Assembly: GCA_016210115.1 (NCBI GenBank)
Contig: JACQUW010000020.1
Location: forward strand, 1 to 64,000
DNA length: 64,000 nt
Direction of reading: 5' to 3'
From: Deltaproteobacteria bacterium
Lineage (GTDB): Bacteria > Desulfobacterota > Binatia > UBA9968
The notes beneath the pieces are model-generated. The model did not search any database, was not told the origin of the DNA, and saw only the letters and a program-made list of their open reading frames with translations. Within the stretch, counting starts at the first letter, position 1, and each line of letters begins with the position of its first letter. The position numbers were made by a program, and so were the translations under genes. Below, piece by piece: positions 27,918 through 35,306 of the stretch.

Positions 27918-28023
27918 GTCCCTATCGTCTAGCGGCCCAGGACGCCGACTCCTTCCTTACCGGTTTCACTTACGAGGGAGACTCACAACGGAGACCGGGG
28001 TTCGAATCCCCGTGGGGACGCCA
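27918..28023 (+). tRNA. Disrupted tRNA-Glu-like gene with about 30 extra nucleotides
   Basis: The acceptor stem (GTCCCTA paired with TGGGGAC), the D-arm (TCGTCTAGCGGCCCAGGAC, as in bacterial tRNA-Glu), the T-arm (CGGGG-TTCGAAT-CCCCG) and an encoded CCA end are all intact. Between D- and T-arms there are about 51 nt where a normal tRNA-Glu has about 23. I cannot fold a normal 5-bp anticodon stem with 7-nt loop; a direct repeat GACTC (27947-27951 and 27980-27984) brackets 33 nt, and a 7-bp hairpin (27949-27955 with 27974-27980) sits inside. Either an insertion-disrupted pseudo-tRNA, an unusual intron, or an attachment-site remnant. It ends 15 bases before the next gene's ATG. Confidence 0.65.
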
Positions 28024-28038
28024 GGATCCAGCGCAAAC

Positions 28039-29403
28039 ATGTTGCCGCCTCAGGTTAAAACCCTCGAAGCCATTCCCCTCAAACAATTTCTGAAGGAGTT
28101 GTGGTTTATCGAAATTCCTCTGCCGACGTTATCGGGTTCGATTTCGGCAACTCTCAAGAAAGCATTTTCGGCTTTCGATAGCGTGCACCTGTTTTTCTTC
28201 CTCCTGAGACTGCTGACGATTGCAGGGGCTTTGATCTTTTATTTTTTCACCGGCAATGATTACTCCGCTCACCAGCTCTTTGTTGTCTTTTTCCCCGTTT
28301 ACATAATCTACAGCGCTGTTCTATACACCTGTATTTTTCTATGGCCTAAAGCCATCAGCAAATTCTATCTCGCAGCGCTGGTGTGCGACATGTGCTTTGT
28401 ATTTGCCTTGATATTGTTCGTCGGGTTATTCGTAGGGAGCTTCTTTCTTGCATTCTATCTCCTGACCGCGATTCACGCCTATTATTTCGGTCTACGAATA
28501 GGTTGCATCGCCGCCCTGGTAGCCTCCTCTCTCTACACCTACACCTTCATTCTCCTTGATGGCGGCTCTCTTATTCCGTGGGCGGATTTTCTCCTTCGTA
28601 TCGGTTTTTTGCTCCTGAGCGCCATTTCGCTTGGTTTCCTATCGGAAAAATCAAAGCGAGAGAAAAAGCTGCTGGCCGAGGCTTACAATGATGCTTCCCA
28701 ATCAATTCGAGTAAAAGATGAATTCCTGGCAAGTTTATCGCACGAGGTGCGCACGCCTTTGACCCATATCATGGGTTACGCAGAGCTCTTGGCCATGGGG
28801 ACTTATGGGAAACTGGCTGCACTCCAGCAAACGCCGTTGCATAAGGTGATTAACGCCAGCAAACAGCTACTCGGGATTTTTGAGCGTCTGGTGGAATTTT
28901 CACGCCACAAGGCAGGCCATATCCGGCCTAGAATGGAGGAAATTGATCTGAGCAGGTTCCTCCATGAGAGCCTAGGGGATTGTCTGGCTTTTTCTTACAG
29001 CCAGGCCATGAATAATGGGCACCTCGAGTTCAGTGTTATTACGCCCCCGCATCCAGTCATCCTCCGATCGGATCGGACCTTGCTTCGTCAAGTCATTTCA
29101 AACCTTGTGTCAAACGCCCTAAAATACACCAAGGAAGGGTTTGTGCGTATCTCGTTGGAGGACACACAAGCCGGGCAGGTGAAAATCGTGGTAGAGGATT
29201 CCGGTATCGGGATTAAACCAAGCGAACTCGCATTGATCTGCAACGAGTTTTATCGGGGTAGCGATGAAATGGTCCAGGCCCGGGATGGGCTCGGCCTAGG
29301 CCTGGCGATCGTATCCCGATCCCTGCGCCTTCTCGGCGGCGATTTGCAGACCCACAGTATCTATACCAGAGGATCTAAATTTATTGTCTCGCTGCCAACA
29401 TAA
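28039..29403 (+). CDS. Membrane sensor histidine kinase (six-helix sensor)
   Basis: 454 residues; ATG 28039 is chosen because the longer frame begins inside the tRNA-like gene. About six transmembrane helices (residues 35-200) include AFYLLTAIHAYYFGLRIG, clearly homologous to the sensor of the kinase at 25307-26632. The kinase core is complete: SLSHEVRTPLTHIMGYAEL (phosphoacceptor His), NLVSNALKYT, DSGIGIKPSE and GLGLAIVSRSL. It has no response regulator beside it, so it is an orphan kinase that could feed the NtrC-type regulators of the window. Confidence 0.9.
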   Translation: MLPPQVKTLEAIPLKQFLKELWFIEIPLPTLSGSISATLKKAFSAFDSVHLFFFLLRLLTIAGALIFYFFTGNDYSAHQLFVVFFPVYIIYSAVLYTCIFLWPKAISKFYLAALVCDMCFVFALILFVGLFVGSFFLAFYLLTAIHAYYFGLRIGCIAALVASSLYTYTFILLDGGSLIPWADFLLRIGFLLLSAISLGFLSEKSKREKKLLAEAYNDASQSIRVKDEFLASLSHEVRTPLTHIMGYAELLAMGTYGKLAALQQTPLHKVINASKQLLGIFERLVEFSRHKAGHIRPRMEEIDLSRFLHESLGDCLAFSYSQAMNNGHLEFSVITPPHPVILRSDRTLLRQVISNLVSNALKYTKEGFVRISLEDTQAGQVKIVVEDSGIGIKPSELALICNEFYRGSDEMVQARDGLGLGLAIVSRSLRLLGGDLQTHSIYTRGSKFIVSLPT

Positions 29404-29820
29404 GTTCTCATGGAGAGAAAACCATAGTCCGCTGAAAAATACTCGTCCGCACCTCGCCACTGCGATTTCCGTTTATAATCTCTCTACGGATCTCTCGGAG
29501 ATAAACGCTTTTCGAACGGGGCGTTCGGCGTCCCCTCATAGGCCGGAGCGATCTGATTTCCTATTAACATTTGCTGGGAGCCTGCCCTGCAGTGAGTATT
29601 TCCTTACGTCGGCTCCCGTTGGTGGTGAGCCCGCCAACTGGTGAGGTTCTCGCCGGAGAGAGACAGCTAAAAGGTTTTACATCCGCTGATTGCTTCAAGA
29701 AGAAGTCGTGGTATGTTTCTTGCTGCACACCTATTGCAGCAACATTTCGATCCATATAAAGGATAGAACACGCAACCAGTCAAGATCTCGCGGGCGCATT
29801 CAACCGGAGAGCGTATCGAC
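29404..29820 (+). promoter_or_regulatory. Regulatory spacer with near-palindrome at 29619-29640
   Basis: No gene is evident in this 417-base spacer. GTTGGTGG-TGAGC-CCGCCAAC (29619 onward) is an inverted repeat with one mismatch, located 70-90 bp upstream of the sigma-54 promoter at 29709, an expected activator-site distance. A short 86-codon frame at 29384-29644 overlaps the preceding gene and has no coding character. Confidence 0.4.
29709..29723 (+). promoter_or_regulatory. Sigma-54 promoter of the kinase-ccmCD operon
   Basis: TGGTAT-GTTTC-TTGC, with invariant GG/GC, a perfect -12 box and correct spacing. Transcription would start near 29735, about 86 bases before the ATG at 29821. Confidence 0.6.
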
Positions 29821-31290
29821 ATGCAGTTCACGGCCGGCAAAATAACTGAAGATCAGAGATATCCGGCGTCGACGAATTTTCCTTCCGCCTTTCGTCTTTT
29901 TATTCGCTTCGCGATTGCCGGTCTTGTCGGATTCATCGTCATATCAGCAATATTATTTCAGCTCTGGAAAGAAAGATTCGAACGATATCTGGTCGAGGAA
30001 ACCAAGCACTCCCGCGCAAAGTACATCAACGCCATGGTCGGCCACGCGCTCACGGAGAAAGATTTTCAAGGCGTCAAAAGGGGCGCGCAGTGGCAGGCCT
30101 TCCGCAACAAAATACCCGATCTGTTTTCCGTTCCTGAAATCATACGGGTAAAGCTTTACAATAAACACGGCGACCTGATCTGGTCTGATGTGCAGGAGCT
30201 TTTAGACATTGCTCCGGCGGCAAATAAAAACCCGGATCTCGTCAAGGCTATTCAGGGTCATGTCGAAGCGGAGATCTCCCGCCTCGAAAAAGAAGAACAC
30301 CGCTTTGAGCGCGGAAACTTCCGCACCCTTTTAGAGCTCTACGTGCCGATCTATTTCGACGAAAGCAAGACTCCCGGCGGAGTGGCCGAAGTCTACATTA
30401 ATATTGATCCTCTCTATGCGACGCTTCGCCAAACCAGTTGGCTTATTGGAATCACCGTATTTGGCGGACTGGGCCTCCTTCTGGCCATAAGCTTCATCAG
30501 CCTGGGCCGCGCGGTTACGATGATCCATAAGCAAAATGTGGAGCTTCGAGCTGCTCTAAAGGAGATTTTTCGAGCTAATCGCATAAAAGACGATCTTGTG
30601 ACCAATCTCGCTCACGAGTTCCGGAATCCCGATGCCATTCGCAGTTACGCGGACCTTCTTTTGGACGGCGGTTTCGGGGATTCGCCCCATAAAGCCAGCG
30701 CTTCCGTAGAAAATATGCGCAACACGGCTGCGGAACTTCTTTCTCATTTTAATCGAACCCTCGACCTGATGCGTTTAAAATCCGGAGATATCCAAACTCA
30801 AGCGGAGCCGGTGGAGTTAGGCAAGCTCATCCGCAGCATTACCGGCGATCTTCAATTTCTTTGCGGCAACGGTGCCGTGGCATTCCGGGTCGATATTCCT
30901 CCGGGTGAAGTCATCGTCAACACCAACCGGAAGCTGATTCAACAGGTCATTCTCAATTTGGTGACAAACGCTATTAAGTTTACGCCCAGGGGACAAATCG
31001 TCATCCGATTGGAGCCGGAAGCACCCGGCGCCGTCAAAATCGTTGTGGAAGATACAGGGCTCGGAATTAAGCCGGAAGAGCTGCCTCTGATTTTTAATGA
31101 GTTTTACCGGGGAATCCATCCCGACGCTCGCTTCAAGAGCGGCGTTGGACTTGGGCTGGCTATTGTGAAAAAATCCCTGGAGCTGGTAGGGGGCCAAATC
31201 GATGTGGCGAGCATGTATGGACAGGGATCGACCTTTACCGTCACTCTCCATGATATACCTGTGGCCACAGCCGGCGAAGATCCTGCCTGA
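29821..31290 (+). CDS. Periplasmic-sensing histidine kinase
   Basis: 489 residues: transmembrane helix near residues 30-50, a periplasmic domain of about 150 residues rich in charged amino acids, a second helix (ITVFGGLGLLLAISFISLG), a coiled coil, then the kinase core. The H-box reads LAHEFRNPDAIRSYADLLL: the histidine is present but one residue is missing relative to the usual HEFRTPLTAIRGYADLL spacing. N-box NLVTNAIKFT, DTGLGIKPEEL and GLGLAIVKKSLE are intact. Its stop is 13 bases before ccmC, so kinase and haem-export genes are probably co-transcribed. Ligand unknown. Confidence 0.88.
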   Translation: MQFTAGKITEDQRYPASTNFPSAFRLFIRFAIAGLVGFIVISAILFQLWKERFERYLVEETKHSRAKYINAMVGHALTEKDFQGVKRGAQWQAFRNKIPDLFSVPEIIRVKLYNKHGDLIWSDVQELLDIAPAANKNPDLVKAIQGHVEAEISRLEKEEHRFERGNFRTLLELYVPIYFDESKTPGGVAEVYINIDPLYATLRQTSWLIGITVFGGLGLLLAISFISLGRAVTMIHKQNVELRAALKEIFRANRIKDDLVTNLAHEFRNPDAIRSYADLLLDGGFGDSPHKASASVENMRNTAAELLSHFNRTLDLMRLKSGDIQTQAEPVELGKLIRSITGDLQFLCGNGAVAFRVDIPPGEVIVNTNRKLIQQVILNLVTNAIKFTPRGQIVIRLEPEAPGAVKIVVEDTGLGIKPEELPLIFNEFYRGIHPDARFKSGVGLGLAIVKKSLELVGGQIDVASMYGQGSTFTVTLHDIPVATAGEDPA

Positions 31291-31303
31291 AGTCTGATTC
31301 GAT

Positions 31304-32011
31304 ATGGCAGAGCTACCGAGAAAATCAGGGAAAGGGACAAAAGTCCTTGGAGCCTTAACTCTCATCTCCGTCCTTGTCGGCCTGTATTTCGGACTGATCC
31401 AGGCTCCTCCGGATGCCTATCAGGGCAATCTCCAACGGATCATGTACCTGCACATTCCTACCATTCTTACCGCCTACCTCTCCTTTTTCATCGTGTTTGT
31501 GGCAAGCTGTCTTTACTTGTGGAAGAGAGAGAAGCGGGACGACATTCTGGCGTACTCGGCGGCGGAGATCGGCGTTCTTTTTACCGGTCTTACCATAGTT
31601 GAAGGCTCAATCTGGGGAAAGCCCACCTGGGGGGTCTGGTGGACCTGGGACGCCCGCCTGACCCTAACGGCGATTCTTCTCTTGATCTTCGTCGCGTATT
31701 TGATGCTGCGTTCGCTCATCGAAGACGAACACCGAAGCGCCGTTTCGGGCGCCGTGCTGGGCGTTATCGGGTTCCTGGACATTCCTCTTATTCATCTGTC
31801 GGTCTACTGGTGGCGCACGCTTCACCAGCCGCCTTCCATCCTCCGGCCCGACAAAGTACCCTGGGAAAACGTTCATCCGTCGATGCTAATTGCTCTAACC
31901 ATCAACTTTATCGCTTTTGTCCTGCTCTATTTTTACCTTCTATCGTTGCGCTTCCGCCTTGGAGAAACCAGGGAAAGAGCCAAGAGAGCAAGACTTTACG
32001 GAGGGGCCTAA
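31304..32011 (+). CDS. ccmC: Haem exporter subunit CcmC
   Basis: 235-residue inner-membrane protein with six helices and the tryptophan-rich haem-handling motif WGVWWTWDARLT flanked by histidines (LHIPTILTAY upstream; LIHLSVYWWRTLHQPPS downstream) as in the CcmC family. CcmC positions periplasmic haem for covalent attachment to CcmE. It overlaps ccmD (TAATG) and follows a histidine kinase gene; the other maturation genes ccmEFGH lie 25 kb away at 57.5-62.2 kb. CcmA and CcmB are not in the window. Confidence 0.93.
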   Translation: MAELPRKSGKGTKVLGALTLISVLVGLYFGLIQAPPDAYQGNLQRIMYLHIPTILTAYLSFFIVFVASCLYLWKREKRDDILAYSAAEIGVLFTGLTIVEGSIWGKPTWGVWWTWDARLTLTAILLLIFVAYLMLRSLIEDEHRSAVSGAVLGVIGFLDIPLIHLSVYWWRTLHQPPSILRPDKVPWENVHPSMLIALTINFIAFVLLYFYLLSLRFRLGETRERAKRARLYGGA

Positions 32012-32148
32012 TGGGAGCCTGGGGATTCGTTTTCCTGGCCTATGGGATTGTCTGGTCCGCGCTTCTACTTTATCTGGTGACGCTGAAACGGCGAATTCGC
32101 AACGCCGAGAGAGAGTTCTCCCTGCACAGCTCGGCGCACAAGCCTTGA
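32011..32148 (+). CDS. ccmD: Small membrane protein CcmD
   Basis: 45-residue peptide starting at ATG 32011, sharing one base with the ccmC stop. One transmembrane helix (GFVFLAYGIVWSALLLYLVTL) followed by a basic cytoplasmic segment (KRRIRNAEREF), the standard CcmD layout. CcmD holds CcmE in the CcmABC complex after haem loading. Assignment rests on size, topology and position directly after ccmC. Confidence 0.85.
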   Translation: MGAWGFVFLAYGIVWSALLLYLVTLKRRIRNAEREFSLHSSAHKP

Positions 32149-32392
32149 GCCGATTCGGAGCTTCCCGGCTCGGCACAGTAACTCGGATCGAGGATTGAGA
32201 GGGAAGCCCATCAAACAAAAGAGTATCCCATCACGCATGCGCTTGATTCCATATCGCGGCAGTTAGTCTTTTTTACCACAGGCCCACACAATTCCATCGC
32301 CGCCGAAACTTGGAGATAACTGCGTGACGCAGGATCGACTCATGTGCATGCCCGTCCTCCCCGCATTTGCTTAATGACGTCCGCTGCTGTAA

Positions 32393-33685
32393 GTGGATGA
32401 TGGCATGACAGCACGGAACGATGCCAGATCAGCCCACGCCGTTCGGGAATCTTCCCGGCATGTTCCATTTGGATTCCTGCAGGCCCAAGTCACAAGACTT
32501 GAGGCATTCTCAGTTATCTTTATTGGAGTTATCCTGTGCCTGCCACCATCGATTTTTTTTGGAATCGAAATAAGCCATCTTCGCTCTAATGCTCAACGAT
32601 TGGCCAGCCACTTCGCCCGTGCGATCACGATGCATGTGGAGAAATCGGGCTTTAACGTCCAAGCCATCTCTCCCTTGCTTGAGAAGGAGATGCAGTCCAA
32701 CAGCATTGTTTCTATCCAATTGATCGGAGCGGCAAATACTGAGATCATGCGAGTGCGAGATCCCGGCGGCTCCTGGTTTGAGATCGAGGTTGGCGCGTCG
32801 TTCACCCCCTCAACCGCGCCTTTGAAAGAGCTTCGGCTCTCGATCGATGACCGGCCCCTTCTCTACCAGACGGCTCGCGTCTTTGGCATTCACCTACTCA
32901 TCGCGATCTTGGTCGGCCTGGCCATCCACTGGATGGGGATTCGGCCACTCCACCGCGCGATCGAAGAGCTCGAGACGATGCAGGCCCAGCTCATTCATTC
33001 AGAGAAGCTCGCCACGATCGGGGAAATTTATGCCGGCCTAACGCACGAGATCAACAATCCCCTTGCCATTATCCTCTCAAGAGTTAGCCTGCTGGTGCGA
33101 GCAGTTAAAGAGAGCCGTCTTCCGGCCGATTTATTACCCGACCTCGAGATGATCGATCGGCACGGGAACCGCATCGCCGAGACCATTCGGGGGCTTCTGC
33201 AGTTTGCCCGAAGGAGCTCGTTTGATCTTTCAGGTACGGATTTGAATCAGGTGATCAACGAAACAGTCACACTAGTAGAAAAATCATTTGCCAGGGATCA
33301 CATCCAAATCCAATGCCATCTTGCGCCCGACCTGCCAAAGATTCTGGGAAGTCCGGACCACTTGCAGCAGGTTTTTGTGAATCTTTTGAACAATGCTCGC
33401 GATGCCATGGCAAAAGGAGGCTTGATAAAGCTCCAAACGTATCGGAATAGCGTTCTGGTTGTCGCTGAGGTTGAGGATTCGGGTGCTGGAATTCCGGAGG
33501 ATTTAAAAGGACGAATATTCGAGCCCTTTTTTACCACCAAGAGCATTGGAAAAGGTACCGGTTTAGGGCTATCGGTAAGCTACGGAATTATTAGAGCTCA
33601 CGGCGGCGATATTGAGGTAGAGAGTTCCCCTGGACAAGGGGCTCTTTTTCGTGTCATTTTGCCAATCGCGGATAAACACGTATGA
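32393..33685 (+). CDS. Sensor histidine kinase (NtrB-like)
   Basis: 430 residues from a GTG at 32393; an ATG at 32405 is an equal candidate. Two transmembrane helices (about residues 38-58 and 165-185) enclose a periplasmic domain of about 100 residues. The kinase core has H-box GLTHEINNPLAIILSRV, N-box NLLNNARDAM, DSGAGIPEDLKGRIFEPFFTTK and GTGLGLSVSYGI. The stop overlaps the start of the NtrC-type regulator (ATGA at 33682), so the pair is a complete two-component system. The 244-base spacer upstream shows no clear promoter. Confidence 0.9.
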   Translation: MDDGMTARNDARSAHAVRESSRHVPFGFLQAQVTRLEAFSVIFIGVILCLPPSIFFGIEISHLRSNAQRLASHFARAITMHVEKSGFNVQAISPLLEKEMQSNSIVSIQLIGAANTEIMRVRDPGGSWFEIEVGASFTPSTAPLKELRLSIDDRPLLYQTARVFGIHLLIAILVGLAIHWMGIRPLHRAIEELETMQAQLIHSEKLATIGEIYAGLTHEINNPLAIILSRVSLLVRAVKESRLPADLLPDLEMIDRHGNRIAETIRGLLQFARRSSFDLSGTDLNQVINETVTLVEKSFARDHIQIQCHLAPDLPKILGSPDHLQQVFVNLLNNARDAMAKGGLIKLQTYRNSVLVVAEVEDSGAGIPEDLKGRIFEPFFTTKSIGKGTGLGLSVSYGIIRAHGGDIEVESSPGQGALFRVILPIADKHV

Positions 33686-35055
33686 GCCGCAGAAACACCA
33701 AAATCCTTATCGTGGACGATGAGCCCGACATGGCTGAGAACCTGAGTCTTATCTTGCGGGCAGAAGGATACGACACCGTTGTTGAAACCAAGAGTCTCAA
33801 GGCAATTGACGTTCTGGAGGGTGAGCGACCCGACCTTGCCATAGTTGACCTCAGGATGCCTGAGATGGATGGACTGGCACTTCTGGAGCGCGTGAAGGAC
33901 AGCCACCCAGAGATTGCTGTTATCTTGCTTACCGGCTTCGCTACAGTGGATTCGGCGGTTGAAGCCATGAAAAAAGGCGCCAGCGACTATCTGTCCAAGC
34001 CGTTTTCTCCCACCGAGCTTCTCGTCAAGATCGATAAGGCTCTCGCCTGGAATCGGATGACAGAAGAAAACCGTTTGCTGAGACAACAGGTCAATGGGAA
34101 GGCGCAATACGGAGAACTCGTGGGGAAAAGCCGGGCATTTACTGATCTTCTCCTGAGGGTGGATAAAATCGCTCTTACCGATGCCCGTGTCTTGATCACG
34201 GGCGAAAGCGGAACCGGCAAGGAGCTGGTTGCTCGGGCGATTTACAGGCGAAGCCTTCGACGGGACAGGCGGTTCTTCGTCATCAACTGCGGGGCCCTCA
34301 CTGAAACCCTGCTCGAATCGGAGCTGTTCGGTTATGAGCGGGGGGCTTTTACCGGAGCGATTACAACCCGAAAGGGCATCTTTGAGGTTGTGGATGGAGG
34401 AACACTTTTTCTGGACGAAGTGACCGAAACCAGCCTTTCTTTTCAAGCCAAGCTTTTGCGGGTTGTAGAGCTAGGTGAGTTTCTCCGCGTCGGCGGAACC
34501 CGGTCGATATCCACCGACGTGCGTCTCATTTGTTCAAGCAACCGCGATCTCACTCAAGCAGTTGCCGATGGTCGTCTCCGCCAGGATCTTTTTTACAGGT
34601 TGAGCGTGGTTCAGGTTCAGGTGCCGCCGCTTAGAGAACGAGTGGAAGACATCCCGCTTCTAGCCAACCACTTCCTACAGAAATACAGCAGCCAATTCGG
34701 GAGAGAAGTGAGAAGTTTTTCCCCGGATGCTGAACTCTTGCTGAGAAGCTATAGATGGCCGGGGAATGTGAGGGAGCTCCGTAATGTAATCGAGAGGGCA
34801 GTGCTTCTGGGGACCGGTGATACTGTTACCGCCGAGGAATTCCCCAAGGAGATGAGCAGCAGCCTAAGGGAAAATCAAGAGGAATCTCTCTCTCTCCGCC
34901 TACCGGAAAACGGCCTGAGCTTAAACAAACTTGAAAAACAACTGGTAAAACAGGCGCTGGAGATCGCTTCCGGAAATCAGGTCCGCGCCGCCGGTCTTCT
35001 CGGCATTAGCCGCGACGCGCTGAGAAACAGACTGAAAAAGTATGGTCTGATGTAA
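33682..35055 (+). CDS. NtrC-family sigma-54-dependent response regulator
   Basis: 457 residues: receiver domain with complete acidic pocket (VDDEPD), phosphoacceptor aspartate in PDLAIVDLRMPEMDG and lysine in LSKPFS; AAA+ domain with Walker A GESGTGKE, GAFTGA sigma-54 loop and DEVTE Walker B; C-terminal Fis-type helix-turn-helix (NQVRAAGLLGISRDALRNRL). Translationally coupled to the kinase upstream. Unlike the regulator at 23939-25294, this receiver has its aspartate, so it is the best candidate for phosphorylation-dependent activation of the sigma-54 promoters around it. A hairpin (AAGGGCA/TGCCCTT) directly follows the stop. Confidence 0.94.
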   Translation: MSRRNTKILIVDDEPDMAENLSLILRAEGYDTVVETKSLKAIDVLEGERPDLAIVDLRMPEMDGLALLERVKDSHPEIAVILLTGFATVDSAVEAMKKGASDYLSKPFSPTELLVKIDKALAWNRMTEENRLLRQQVNGKAQYGELVGKSRAFTDLLLRVDKIALTDARVLITGESGTGKELVARAIYRRSLRRDRRFFVINCGALTETLLESELFGYERGAFTGAITTRKGIFEVVDGGTLFLDEVTETSLSFQAKLLRVVELGEFLRVGGTRSISTDVRLICSSNRDLTQAVADGRLRQDLFYRLSVVQVQVPPLRERVEDIPLLANHFLQKYSSQFGREVRSFSPDAELLLRSYRWPGNVRELRNVIERAVLLGTGDTVTAEEFPKEMSSSLRENQEESLSLRLPENGLSLNKLEKQLVKQALEIASGNQVRAAGLLGISRDALRNRLKKYGLM

Positions 35056-35097
35056 GGGCACGCCTGTGTGCCTGCCCTTCAAACCGTCTCCTACCGA

Positions 35098-35113
35098 TTC
35101 TCACCTGTGAGAA
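35098..35113. promoter_or_regulatory. Perfect palindrome upstream of the barrel operon promoter
   Basis: TTCTCAC-CT-GTGAGAA, with 7-base arms. It lies 84-99 bp upstream of the -24 box at 35197, a typical enhancer distance for an NtrC-type dimer. Its sequence differs from the GTGCG palindromes at 5983 and 22609, which could mean a second activator. Confidence 0.45.
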
Positions 35114-35196
35114 AATAATTCCGCTCAATTCTTATAATCTGGACAACGGAATTAGTTTTTCTTCTTCGGACGCTGGCAGAACTTGAACGTCTGTGC

Positions 35197-35211
35197 TGGC
35201 ATTTTTATTGC
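35197..35211 (+). promoter_or_regulatory. Sigma-54 promoter of the extracellular electron transfer operon
   Basis: TGGCAT-TTTTA-TTGC, one base from consensus with correct spacing. Transcription would start near 35223, 84 bases before the GTG start of the barrel gene. It would serve the barrel, CsgG-like, foldase and 26-/16-haem genes. Confidence 0.7.
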
Positions 35212-35306
35212 TGCCTGCTGGACCGCAATAGAAGCTTTTTTGTTCCGGAAGGAAAAGAGTAGATCCGGTCTCCACCACGAGCATAAGTAGCCTGCAATTT
35301 GTTACC

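Noticed and set aside
27918-28023. Selenocysteine tRNA (because of length about 106 nt and the nearby selenoprotein)
   Set aside because: The acceptor and D-arms match tRNA-Glu, no extended 8-bp acceptor or 6-bp D-stem is present, and TCA is not in a foldable anticodon loop.
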